7,626 bases of DNA, taken from positions 1 through 7,626 of the forward strand of contig JASLIY010000171.1 in NCBI GenBank assembly GCA_030152675.1. Direction: 5' to 3'. This stretch comes from Acinetobacter sp. Lineage in GTDB: Bacteria > Pseudomonadota > Gammaproteobacteria > Pseudomonadales > Moraxellaceae. The notes under the pieces were generated by a model. The model worked only from the letters and a program-made list of their open reading frames with translations, was not told the origin of the DNA and ran no database searches. Below are positions 1 through 6,350 of this stretch, one piece after another (the first letter of the stretch is position 1; every line of letters begins with the position of its first letter). The position numbers and the translations under genes were made by a program.

Positions 1-92
1 ACACATGATTCGACTTGTCCATAAGGTTTAAACAGCTCCAAAAGCTCTTCTTGAGTAACTGAACGCTCTAAGTTACGGACTAAAATTTTCAT
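1..92 (-). CDS. RRM-type RNA-binding protein, N-terminal fragment (cut by left edge)
   Basis: An ATG on the minus strand at 92-90 opens a frame that stays open to the left edge, giving 30 complete codons. The peptide begins MKILVRNLERSVTQEELLEL and continues FKPYGQVES. This is the start of an RNA recognition motif: ILVRNL (residues 3-8) fits the RNP2 strand, and the following helix with F-x-x-Y-G-x-V matches the usual RRM layout. RNP1 would lie outside the window. AAGG and GGA stretches just upstream of the ATG (about 96-102) can serve as the ribosome binding site. Bacterial stand-alone RRM proteins are usually short (about 80-100 residues) and bind single-stranded RNA; the actual length and target here cannot be seen. 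The gene lies 87 bp downstream of the helicase gene on the same strand. Confidence 0.8.
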   Translation of the reverse strand, partial: MKILVRNLERSVTQEELLELFKPYGQVESC

Positions 93-129
93 TTTCCAAC
101 CTTATCTGGGCAACATCATTAAAATAGGC

Positions 130-162
130 GTCTCATTACAGTTTAATCACACGCAATGAGAC
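130..162. repeat. 8-bp inverted repeat over the RRM promoter candidate
   Basis: GTCTCATT (130-137) and AATGAGAC (155-162) are perfect inverted copies separated by 17 nt. One arm overlaps the candidate -10 and the other the candidate -35. The repeat could be an operator for a dimeric regulator, or the stem of a weak terminator for the helicase gene. No T-run follows the stem on the minus strand, which argues against a classical terminator. Confidence 0.5.
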
Positions 163-164
163 AA
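135..164 (-). promoter_or_regulatory. Candidate sigma70 promoter for the RRM gene
   Basis: Read on the minus strand, TTGTCT (164-159, 4 of 6 matches to TTGACA) is followed after 18 nt by TGTAAT (140-135, 5 of 6 matches to TATAAT). Transcription would start near 128, leaving a leader of about 36 nt before the ATG at 92. The assignment rests only on hexamer matching and position. Both hexamers are overlapped by an inverted repeat annotated separately. Confidence 0.4.
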
Positions 165-179
165 TCTGCTGAGTTTAAC

Positions 180-2174
180 TCAATCCAGATCGATGCCAAA
201 ATCAAAATCTACCCTATCCTGCTGATAAGAACGTGCTGATTTAAAACCTTGGCGCTGATGATGGGTTTCGACACGACACAATTGCGACTCTAAGCCACTG
301 AGAAAATAGGCTTCGATCTTGCGTCCCTGTTCATCTTGTTGATCAAAAGCCCATTGATTGAGCTTCTGCTTGGTCAGGATCAACTCATTTTGAGCACGGG
401 TCATCGCCACATACAGTACCCGTCGTTCTTCTTCAACTTCATCAAAATCACCTTGGGCACGAGCATGTGGATACTGGCCTGCAGAGACGTTGGCCACATA
501 ACAGACTTTTTGTTCAGTACCTTTGGCAGAGTGAATGGTGATCAGGGTCACCACATCATCATCCTGCTGCCGTTCCACTTCGCTGATCGAAATTGGATCG
601 AGTACATACTCTTCCAAGAACTCACTCAGCTGATTATGCTTTTCAGCCAATTGTTTGACCAGATCAAAGTCATTTAGCCGTTTTGACCAATCCTTCTTGG
701 CATAATTATGTGCCAACTGTTCTTCTAGTGCCTCGATCGCCAGTCCGACACAGGCAGCGACTTGATGTCTTAACACCGCCATCTGCTTCATGATCAAGAT
801 ACTATTCTCAGGAATACGACCAAACTTTTCTAATTTGTTGCACATTGCATCCAGTTCGGGTTCCAACATCAACTGCTGCACCAGCTTGGTCGCTCCGACA
901 TCGCCCACCCCTTGCCACAGGGTCAGAAAGCGCATCCAAGCAATATCATCTAAAGGGTTGGCGATCACACGCAGTAAACTCAGTAGATCTTTGACATGCG
1001 CTGTTTCCAACAACTTCATTCCGCCAATAAAGCGATAAGGAACATTGGCTTGAATACAGGCGGCCTCGACATGACGTGCCGCAAATGAAGAGCGTACCAA
1101 GACCATATGATCCTGCCAATCCGCATGCTGGATCAGATGGCGTTGCTTGATATCACTGGCAATCCATGCGGCTTCATCGAACTCATTCGGGAAGATATGC
1201 ATCTTCGGCATGATACCCTCGCCACGATAAGCCACTAAATGCTTGTCATAATTAATACTGCTTTGTGCCAATAACCAGTTAGAGAGGTCGAGTATTTCTT
1301 GGGTGGAACGATAATTTCTTTCCAGTTTAAACAGTTTGGCTTGCGGAACGCGCTCAGTAAAATGATGAATATTTTCAAAATCTGCGCCACGGAAGGCATA
1401 AATCGACTGAGCATCATCGCCGACACAGAACAAACTCACCTGATCCTTAAGAGGCTCTAACAGTGCCCACTGTAAGGGATTGGTGTCTTGCATTTCATCG
1501 ACCAACAAATGCTGACACAGCGATGCCACATAGTTGACCAAGCCTTCCGACTGCGCCAATGCAGCCGCCACGACGGCCAAAATATCATCATAATCCAAGA
1601 AGTTACGCACACGTTTACGCTGCTCATATTCTTGCATGATCAGTTTGATCGCATCCAAATCTTGTAAATAATCCGGCAATTGTTTTTCTAAGGCCAAACT
1701 GAGTTTTTGTCGGGTATTGCGCGCAAAGGAATAAAGATCACATAGCTCTTTGGGTTTTGGGAGTTCTTGCTCCTGATTTTTCTCGTCCTTTCCACGAATC
1801 AAGCGAAACATCATCAACTGATCATCACGATCAATGATCGAGAATTGTTCCAAACCAAAAGCATTCGGTATACGGCGCAGTAAGTACATACAAAAGGTAT
1901 GGAAGGTCGAAGCTCTTAGTCCCTTAGCTTGATCTCCCAAGGCCAACTCAACCCGGGCCACGATTTCACTGGCAGCACGACGGGTAAAAGTCAGGATTTG
2001 AATTTGATTGGCTGGCACCCCTTGATCAATCAAATATGCGGCGCGCGCAACAATGGTTTTGGTTTTACCACAACCGGCACCCGCCAACACCAAGCTGTGT
2101 TGTGACTGGGTAGTTGCTGCTTGTTTTTGTTGAGGATTTAATTCATCGATCAGGGTGCTTAGGCTCATAACCAT
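180..2174 (-). CDS. UvrD/Rep-family superfamily 1 DNA helicase, 664 aa
   Basis: This is an ATP-driven 3'-5' DNA helicase or translocase of the UvrD/Rep/PcrA family, expected to act in the cytoplasm in repair or fork maintenance. Motifs appear in order: Q motif LNPQQKQAA (12-20), Walker A AGAGCGKT (31-38), motif Ia ILTFTRRAASEI (60-71), TFHTFC (90-95), motif II VDEMQD (225-230), motif III VGDDAQSIYAFRG (251-263), motif IV LERNYRS (284-290), motif V around TIHSAKGTEQ (546-555) and motif VI RRVLYVAMTRA (584-594) with its arginine finger. Motif V has GTEQ where UvrD and Rep have GLEF. The protein ends about 70 residues after motif VI, so it is somewhat shorter than UvrD and lacks an obvious extra C-terminal domain. 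The ATG at 2174 has no strong Shine-Dalgarno; an in-frame ATG at 2168 is an alternative. The glycerate kinase gene ends 91 bp upstream on the same strand. Family membership is sure; identity as UvrD, Rep or a third paralogue is not, so no symbol is given. Confidence 0.93.
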   Translation of the reverse strand: MVMSLSTLIDELNPQQKQAATTQSQHSLVLAGAGCGKTKTIVARAAYLIDQGVPANQIQILTFTRRAASEIVARVELALGDQAKGLRASTFHTFCMYLLRRIPNAFGLEQFSIIDRDDQLMMFRLIRGKDEKNQEQELPKPKELCDLYSFARNTRQKLSLALEKQLPDYLQDLDAIKLIMQEYEQRKRVRNFLDYDDILAVVAAALAQSEGLVNYVASLCQHLLVDEMQDTNPLQWALLEPLKDQVSLFCVGDDAQSIYAFRGADFENIHHFTERVPQAKLFKLERNYRSTQEILDLSNWLLAQSSINYDKHLVAYRGEGIMPKMHIFPNEFDEAAWIASDIKQRHLIQHADWQDHMVLVRSSFAARHVEAACIQANVPYRFIGGMKLLETAHVKDLLSLLRVIANPLDDIAWMRFLTLWQGVGDVGATKLVQQLMLEPELDAMCNKLEKFGRIPENSILIMKQMAVLRHQVAACVGLAIEALEEQLAHNYAKKDWSKRLNDFDLVKQLAEKHNQLSEFLEEYVLDPISISEVERQQDDDVVTLITIHSAKGTEQKVCYVANVSAGQYPHARAQGDFDEVEEERRVLYVAMTRAQNELILTKQKLNQWAFDQQDEQGRKIEAYFLSGLESQLCRVETHHQRQGFKSARSYQQDRVDFDFGIDLD

Positions 2175-2265
2175 TCATAATTTTCAGGGTGTGCTTAGTT
2201 TAACAGAGCTGACTGGCAAAAGTGGATGTCATCATGCGCTCAGCACTTCAGCCCGATTTTGACTT

Positions 2266-3435
2266 TCAGATCACATCGAATGGCGACATCGTCTGCTGCA
2301 ACTTCAATAGCCGCGCGATATTCTCACAGCTGCGTTGCAGATTTGCGGCACCTTGTCGACACGCGACATCAAGATCACAACTCTGATCCAAGATGCCGAA
2401 AATCGCACTAAACCCAGCAGCATACAACGCATCAATATCCGCCCCCACACGTCCTGCACAGGCAATCACTGGCTTATTCAGTCCTTGTGCTACTTGCGCC
2501 ACACCAAACGGGGTTTTGCCCAATAAGGTTTGTGCGTCAATCGCTCCTTCTCCGGTAAAGACATAATCCGCTTGTGCGATCGCTGCGGCCAAATGGGTTT
2601 GCTCAATCACCATCTCCACCCCAGAGATCAAGCGGCCTTGCGCAAACACCATCAAGCCATAGCCCAAACCACCTGCTGCACCCGCACCCGCGACTTGCTC
2701 AACATCAAGAGCCAAGTGTTGTTTCACCAAGGCTGCAAAATGACTCAATTGCTGATCCAGTTGTTCGACCATCGCGGGAGTTGCTCCCTTTTGCGGCCCA
2801 AAGATTTGCGAGGCACCCTGTGGTCCAGTTAAGGGATTGGTGACATCACTAGCGATCACGATCTCGGTACTGGCCAATCGTGGATCAAGCGCAGTCAGAT
2901 CAATCTGCTGAATACGTCCTAAGTGAGCAGCACCATAGCTGACAGGATGACCTTGCTGATCAAGAAAGCGTACACCCAAAGCTTGTGCCATGCCGGCACC
3001 GGCATCGTTGGTCACACTACCGCCTAAGCCCACAATAATTTTCCGAACACCGCGATCTAGCGCCGCTTTGATTAACTCACCGGTGCCATAGGTGCTGGTC
3101 AATGCCGGGTTCCGCTGTTCTGCTGCTAACAGATGAATGCCATTGGCCTGTGCCATCTCGATCACAGCAGTTTGTCCTGCATCGATGAGTGCAAAATAGG
3201 CGCTGACCTTTTGCGCTGGCAATGGTCCCATCACATCGAGCTGAACTTTTTCACCCTGACGTGCAGCCAAGATGGCATCGACAGTACCTTCGCCACCATC
3301 TGCCATAGGAATGGAAATAAATTTTGCATCATCAAATACTTGAGCAATACCACGCTGCATCGCCTCACAGGCCTCACTCGCGGTCATGCTTTCTTTAAAT
3401 GAATCAGGTGCAAGAACAAAGGTTGTGTGCATCAT
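2266..3435 (-). CDS. Glycerate kinase, GlxK/GarK type
   Basis: The enzyme phosphorylates D-glycerate with ATP, giving phosphoglycerate (2-phosphoglycerate in characterised GlxK/GarK members), and so links glyoxylate, glycerate or aldarate breakdown to lower glycolysis. The 389 residues cover the whole family length (about 380). Visible signatures are APDSFKES (9-16), MADGGEGT (44-51), GLGGSVTNDAGAGMAQALG (136-154), ASDVTNPL (195-202), the glycine-rich AGAGAAGGLGYGL (250-262) and TGEGAIDAQTLLGKTP (295-310). In E. coli enzymes the last motif reads TGEGRID, so an Arg is replaced by Ala at 299. The start is one of two adjacent ATGs (3435 or 3432) and neither has a clear Shine-Dalgarno. No other glycerate-pathway gene is visible nearby, so the physiological source of glycerate is unknown. 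The gene is divergent from the DUF2059 gene and is followed by the helicase gene after 91 bp without a recognisable terminator. Confidence 0.95.
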   Translation of the reverse strand: MMHTTFVLAPDSFKESMTASEACEAMQRGIAQVFDDAKFISIPMADGGEGTVDAILAARQGEKVQLDVMGPLPAQKVSAYFALIDAGQTAVIEMAQANGIHLLAAEQRNPALTSTYGTGELIKAALDRGVRKIIVGLGGSVTNDAGAGMAQALGVRFLDQQGHPVSYGAAHLGRIQQIDLTALDPRLASTEIVIASDVTNPLTGPQGASQIFGPQKGATPAMVEQLDQQLSHFAALVKQHLALDVEQVAGAGAAGGLGYGLMVFAQGRLISGVEMVIEQTHLAAAIAQADYVFTGEGAIDAQTLLGKTPFGVAQVAQGLNKPVIACAGRVGADIDALYAAGFSAIFGILDQSCDLDVACRQGAANLQRSCENIARLLKLQQTMSPFDVI

Positions 3436-3451
3436 GAGTATCTAGATCGTC

Positions 3452-3481
3452 GTAACAGATGAATGAGATTGATGATAACAT
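3452..3481 (+). promoter_or_regulatory. Candidate promoter for the DUF2059 gene
   Basis: GTAACA (3452-3457) and TAACAT (3476-3481), 18 nt apart, each match the sigma70 consensus at 4 of 6 positions, and the -10 is preceded by TG as in extended -10 elements. The -10 overlaps the opposite-strand candidate for the glycerate kinase gene, so both promoters could not be occupied at once. This is a weak prediction. Confidence 0.22.
3472..3480 (-). promoter_or_regulatory. Candidate extended -10 for the glycerate kinase gene
   Basis: On the minus strand TGTTATCAT reads as an extended -10 (TG-N-TATCAT, 5 of 6 matches to TATAAT). No good -35 lies 16-18 nt upstream, as is common for extended -10 promoters. 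Transcription would start near 3465, about 30 nt before the ATG. Support is sequence resemblance only. Confidence 0.3.
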
Positions 3482-3522
3482 GATGAAATTTAGTCACTAA
3501 TAACTTATTTTTAGGAAAAATC

Positions 3523-4074
3523 ATGAAATTAAAAATTGCGACTTTGCTTTTAGCCGGTAGTTTTGCGGCCAGTTCAACCGTATGGGCAGCGCCAATGACA
3601 GAACAAAGCTTAGAAAAATTGATGCAACTTGCGGATATTCAAAGTCTACTGAAAAATGCCAATGCTGAAATTCAGCCGATGTTTGAACAACAAGCTGAAG
3701 AAATCGTGAGACAGTCATTGGCCGTTACAACGTTAAATGCCAAACAGCAACAAGGCGCCAAACAATTGGCACAACTGATGTCGAATATGAATAAGCAAGT
3801 GACTGAAAATCCAAAGTTTCTACAGATGATCAAAGATACTTATCGCAACACCTTTACTGAAGAAGAAGCTCAGGCCAATATTGCATTCCTCAGTACCCCC
3901 ATCGGCCAATCGATCACCCAAAAGAGCGCCAAACTTTCTAGCGAGATCATCCAAAAATCTGCGCAAATCGCCAGTGATATTAGTGAAGACCCTGAGCATA
4001 AACAACAGTTTATAAAACAGTTCGAGCAAATTCTTCAACCCTTGGTCGATGAGCAACGCAAAGCCAAAAAGTAA
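3523..4074 (+). CDS. Exported DUF2059-domain protein, 183 aa
   Basis: The product is a small secreted or periplasmic protein of unknown function. Residues 1-22 form a classical Sec signal peptide: Lys at 2 and 4, a hydrophobic core ATLLLAGSFAA, and a likely signal peptidase I cut after VWA (22|23). No lipobox cysteine is present. The mature part is predicted largely helical and rich in Gln, Lys and Glu. Residues 107-135 (YRNTFTEEEAQANIAFLSTP and on) match the DUF2059 core, in which an F-T-x-x-E helix is followed by an aromatic residue, S-x-P-x-G and a conserved lysine. Ribosome binding site AGGA (3513-3516) sits 6 nt before the ATG, supporting this start. The gene converges on clpX and shares its terminator. 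No function should be inferred from this proximity; it only occupies the place where some relatives carry lon. Confidence 0.88.
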   Translation: MKLKIATLLLAGSFAASSTVWAAPMTEQSLEKLMQLADIQSLLKNANAEIQPMFEQQAEEIVRQSLAVTTLNAKQQQGAKQLAQLMSNMNKQVTENPKFLQMIKDTYRNTFTEEEAQANIAFLSTPIGQSITQKSAKLSSEIIQKSAQIASDISEDPEHKQQFIKQFEQILQPLVDEQRKAKK

Positions 4075-4113
4075 AACTGCAGCACTAAAAAACAGCAAAA
4101 TAGTGCCATTAAA

Positions 4114-4146
4114 AAAGGTGTAAGAAGATTAACTTCTTACACCTTT
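4114..4146. terminator. Bidirectional intrinsic terminator between the DUF2059 gene and clpX
   Basis: AAAGGTGTAAGAAG (4114-4127) and CTTCTTACACCTTT (4133-4146) form a perfect 14-bp stem with a 5-nt ATTAA loop. On the minus strand the stem runs into six T residues (three of them in the stem), a good terminator for clpX. On the plus strand the following sequence is T-rich but interrupted (CATTTGATTTTT), so termination of the DUF2059 transcript may be less efficient. Confidence 0.88.
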
Positions 4147-4161
4147 CATTTGATTTTTCGC

Positions 4162-4193
4162 TTCGATCTTAGCCTGATCCGCCTAAAATCGAA
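4162..4193 (-). other. Imperfect hairpin in the clpX 3' UTR
   Basis: On the minus strand, TTCGATTTTAG (4193-4183) pairs with CTAAGATCGAA (4172-4162). This makes an 11-bp stem with one T-G wobble and a 10-nt loop, starting 10 nt after the clpX stop codon and upstream of the terminator. On the plus strand the same position is a C-A mismatch, so the fold is better in the clpX transcript. The sequence CTGATCCGC occurs in the loop (4174-4182) and again just before the stem (4194-4202). The hairpin could protect the mRNA 3' end; that role is inferred. Confidence 0.45.
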
Positions 4194-4203
4194 CTGATCC
4201 GCA

Positions 4204-5517
4204 TTAAGCAGACTTTGAATTCAATACTTTCAAGTCTACGCTTGCTTCTTCAACTGCTTCTTCAGATTTGGGTTGACGTTCAGCTTGATACTCAGGCTGT
4301 TTCTTGTCTGCAATCACTTGATCATCAATGATAACCGTACCAACATCTTCGCGGCTTGGTAAGTCATACATGGTATCGAGTAATACATTTTCCAAAATCG
4401 AACGCAAACCACGTGCACCGGTATTACGTTCTACTGCTTTTTGAGCAATAGCGCGCAGTGCAGATTCTTTGAAGACTAAATCAACATCTTCCATTTCAAA
4501 CAAATACTGATATTGACGGGTCAAAGCATTCTTCGGTTCAGTCAAGATTTGCATCAAGGCTGCTTCATCAAGCTCTTCTAAAGTCGCAATCACGGGCAAA
4601 CGACCGATAAATTCAGGGATTAATCCAAATTTCACCAAGTCAGTGGCTTCAACCTGACGGAACAACTCAGAGACTTTTTTGCTATCGTCTTTACTGCGCA
4701 CTTCTGCAGTAAAACCAATGCCGCCTTTCTCTTGACGTTGCTGCACCACTTTCTCAAGTCCAGAGAATGCACCACCACAAATAAATAAAATATTCGCGGT
4801 ATCAATCTGAATAAACTCTTGTTGTGGATGCTTGCGCCCACCTTGTGGTGGTATGGAGGCCACTGTGCCTTCAATCATTTTCAACAACGCTTGTTGTACG
4901 CCTTCACCTGAAACATCGCGTGTAATCGACGGATTTTCAGATTTACGCGTAATCTTATCGATCTCATCGATATAGATAATACCCTTCTGGGCTTTCTCTA
5001 CATCGTAATCTGCTTTTTGTAGTAACTTTTGCACGATGTTTTCAACATCTTCACCAACATAACCAGCCTCAGTTAAGGTTGTTGCATCAGCCATGGCAAA
5101 AGGAACATCGAGTAGACGCGCTAAAGTCTGTGCCAAAAGCGTTTTACCAGAACCCGTAGGGCCAATCAGCAAAATATTACTTTTCGCTAACTCAATCGTA
5201 TCTTTCGACTTTTGAGCAGATTGAGATACTTTAAGACGTTTATAGTGGTTATAGACAGCCACAGACAAGGTTTTTTTAGCCGTATCTTGACCAATCACAT
5301 ATTGATCCAGTGCTGCACGGATTTCATGCGGTTTAGGCAAGGGACGTGTTGCCCAATCACCTGTTTCAACTTGCTGACTGGTTTGAACTAAGTCTAAGCA
5401 TACGTCCACGCATTCATTACAAATATATGCGTCCTCGCCTGCAATCAGTTTACCGACTTCAGACTGCGTTTTACCGCAAAATGAACAATGCTTTTGTCCC
5501 TGAGGATGATCGGACAT
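4204..5517 (-). CDS. clpX: ClpX, ATP-dependent unfoldase subunit of the ClpXP protease
   Basis: ClpX is a hexameric AAA+ unfoldase that recognises tagged proteins (for example ssrA-tagged) and threads them into ClpP. The 437 residues are full length. Numbered from the ATG at 5517: zinc-binding domain with Cys 11, 14, 33 and 36; Walker A GPTGSGKT (119-126); pore loop GYVG (152-155); Walker B IIYIDE with D184 and E185; RKH loop (228-230); the IGF loop that docks on ClpP (267-269); GRLP arginine-finger region (R306); and sensor 2 GAR (R369). The tail is charged. A GTG at 5523 would add two residues, but its first base is the last base of the Shine-Dalgarno GGAG (5526-5523). That GGAG is ideally spaced for the ATG at 5517, so I use the ATG. 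The gene lies 42 nt downstream of clpP and should share its transcript. Confidence 0.98.
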   Translation of the reverse strand: MSDHPQGQKHCSFCGKTQSEVGKLIAGEDAYICNECVDVCLDLVQTSQQVETGDWATRPLPKPHEIRAALDQYVIGQDTAKKTLSVAVYNHYKRLKVSQSAQKSKDTIELAKSNILLIGPTGSGKTLLAQTLARLLDVPFAMADATTLTEAGYVGEDVENIVQKLLQKADYDVEKAQKGIIYIDEIDKITRKSENPSITRDVSGEGVQQALLKMIEGTVASIPPQGGRKHPQQEFIQIDTANILFICGGAFSGLEKVVQQRQEKGGIGFTAEVRSKDDSKKVSELFRQVEATDLVKFGLIPEFIGRLPVIATLEELDEAALMQILTEPKNALTRQYQYLFEMEDVDLVFKESALRAIAQKAVERNTGARGLRSILENVLLDTMYDLPSREDVGTVIIDDQVIADKKQPEYQAERQPKSEEAVEEASVDLKVLNSKSA

Positions 5518-5522
5518 TTTCA

Positions 5523-5526
5523 CTCC
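5523..5526 (-). promoter_or_regulatory. Ribosome binding site of clpX
   Basis: GGAG on the minus strand lies 5 nt before the ATG at 5517. It overlaps the alternative GTG at 5523, which therefore cannot use it. This decides the clpX start. Confidence 0.8.
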
Positions 5527-5528
5527 AA

Positions 5529-5556
5529 GTTTTTAAATCTTTACTTTTAATCTTTA
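5529..5556 (-). repeat. Near-perfect tandem repeat in the clpP-clpX spacer
   Basis: On the minus strand TAAAGATTAAAAG (5556-5544) is followed directly by TAAAGATTTAAAAAC (5543-5529). These are two similar AT-rich units that fill most of the 42-nt spacer, immediately before the clpX ribosome binding site. They may simply keep the site unstructured and A-rich, which favours translation. Confidence 0.5.
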
Positions 5557-5559
5557 GTA

Positions 5560-6165
5560 TCAAGGACGTTTAGAAAGCACTTGATCCACTAAACCATAAT
5601 CTTTGGCTTGTTGTGCAGTCATGAAATTATCACGATCTGTATCACGTGCCACAGTGTCATAGTCCTGACCACTATGCTCAGCCATCAAACGATTCAAGCG
5701 TTCTTTGATATATAAAATTTCACGTGCATGAATTTCAATATCAGATGCCTGCCCACGGAAACCACCTAAAGGTTGATGAATCATAACCCGTGCATTTTCC
5801 AAGCAATAGCGTTTACCCTTACTACCAGCATTCAACAAGAATGCACCCATAGAAGCGGCTTGACCCATACAGTAGGTCACCACATCAGGCTTGATAAATT
5901 GCATGGTATCGTAAATCGCCATACCGGCAGTCACTGAACCACCTGGCGAGTTAATGTATAAATGAATGTCTTTGTCTGGATTTTCTGCTTCTAGAAACAA
6001 CATTTGCGCAACGATGAGGTTGGCCATATTGTCTTCGACTTCACCAGTGAGAAAGATGACCCGATCGCGCAACAGACGTGAAAAAATATCAAATGAGCGC
6101 TCACCGCGTGAGGACTGCTCTACGACAACTGGAACCAATGCGTTTTCGATAGTTGGAACATACAT
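5560..6165 (-). CDS. clpP: ClpP, ATP-dependent Clp protease proteolytic subunit
   Basis: ClpP is a serine peptidase that forms a double-heptamer chamber and degrades proteins delivered by ClpX (or ClpA). The 201 residues are full length. The catalytic triad is Ser105 (in GQAASMGAF), His130 (in MIHQPLGG) and Asp179 (in RDTDRDNFM). Substrate-binding strand motif INSPGGSV is at 71-78. Alignment by eye with E. coli places the mature N terminus at Ala9 (ALVPVVVEQ), so the propeptide is about 8 residues rather than 14; the triad then becomes 97/122/171, as in E. coli. The ATG at 6165 is the only in-frame candidate because a TAA lies two codons upstream. The Shine-Dalgarno AGGA (6180-6177) is 11 nt away, which is rather far. 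tig lies upstream behind a terminator and clpX follows 42 nt downstream. Confidence 0.98.
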   Translation of the reverse strand: MYVPTIENALVPVVVEQSSRGERSFDIFSRLLRDRVIFLTGEVEDNMANLIVAQMLFLEAENPDKDIHLYINSPGGSVTAGMAIYDTMQFIKPDVVTYCMGQAASMGAFLLNAGSKGKRYCLENARVMIHQPLGGFRGQASDIEIHAREILYIKERLNRLMAEHSGQDYDTVARDTDRDNFMTAQQAKDYGLVDQVLSKRP

Positions 6166-6208
6166 ACGTTAATTATTCCTGAATTTTTGTTTCTCAAACT
6201 CATCCGAC

Positions 6209-6237
6209 AATATGAGGGATAATAACCAAAATTGCAA
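6209..6237 (-). promoter_or_regulatory. Candidate clpP promoter (sigma70-like, with sigma32-like reading)
   Basis: On the minus strand TTGCAA (6237-6232) and CATATT (6214-6209) are 17 nt apart, with 5 of 6 and 4 of 6 matches as -35 and -10. They would give a leader of about 36 nt before clpP. The same segment can be read as a heat-shock promoter: TTGCAA followed after 13 nt by CCCTCATAT, resembling the sigma32 -10 CCCCAT-T with one extra base. Only experiments can separate these readings. Confidence 0.4.
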
Positions 6238-6265
6238 AATTTTCCCTATTAAATACATAATATTT

Positions 6266-6292
6266 TTAATGGGCTATTGGGTCATGTTGAAA
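6266..6292 (-). promoter_or_regulatory. Second clpP promoter candidate, sigma32-like
   Basis: On the minus strand TTTCAA (6292-6287) is followed after 12 nt by GCCCATTAA (6274-6266). The latter is close to the sigma32 -10 consensus CCCCATTTA; the -35 half is poor (4 of 6 to TTGAAA). Heat-shock control of clpP is established in E. coli, which makes the match plausible but does not prove it. The leader would be about 95 nt. Confidence 0.3.
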
Positions 6293-6297
6293 CATGA
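6282..6297. repeat. Dyad TCATGTT-GA-AACATGA upstream of clpP
   Basis: Two perfect 7-bp arms separated by 2 nt lie between the tig terminator and the clpP promoter candidates, overlapping the -35 of the upstream sigma32-like candidate. Size and symmetry suit a protein-binding site. No regulator is identified. Confidence 0.4.
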
Positions 6298-6308
6298 AAC
6301 AAAGAGAA

Positions 6309-6334
6309 TAAAAAAGGCGCTTAAAGCGCCTTTT
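6309..6334 (-). terminator. Intrinsic terminator of tig
   Basis: AAAAGGCGCT (6312-6321) and AGCGCCTTTT (6325-6334) form a 10-bp GC-rich stem with a 3-nt loop. On the minus strand the stem ends in a run of six T residues. It lies 16 bp downstream of the tig stop codon, so it should separate tig from clpP-clpX transcription at least partly. Confidence 0.88.
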
Positions 6335-6350
6335 ATGCCTGACAACAAAC

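Noticed and set aside
171..181. GAGTT-T-AACTC palindrome at the helicase stop codon
   Set aside because: It is very short, overlaps coding sequence, and has no room for an RNA hairpin loop.
336..1038. Plus-strand open frames opposite the helicase gene
   Set aside because: They are antisense shadows of a clearly coding helicase frame, with no domain-like content or ribosome binding sites.
2175..2265. Possible terminator or promoter between the glycerate kinase and helicase genes
   Set aside because: TTGCCA has no acceptable -10 at proper spacing, and the GCTGAAGTGCTGAGC stretch forms only an imperfect stem without a T-run.
2990..3005. Perfect dyad ATGCCGG-CA-CCGGCAT inside the glycerate kinase gene
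   Set aside because: It lies in the codons for the conserved DAGAGMA stretch, where repeated Gly and Ala codons produce such symmetry by chance.
2226..3402. Several plus-strand open frames opposite the glycerate kinase gene
   Set aside because: They overlap each other and a fully supported enzyme frame; their Cys-, His- and Ser-rich composition is typical of antisense reading.
4082..4106. GCACTA/TAGTGC inverted repeat just after the DUF2059 stop codon
   Set aside because: It has only 6 bp, a 13-nt loop and no T-run; the strong terminator immediately downstream explains transcript ending better.
6248..6270. ATTAAA/TTTAAT inverted repeat in the clpP upstream region
   Set aside because: It is a 6-bp AT-only match in an AT-rich spacer, expected by chance.
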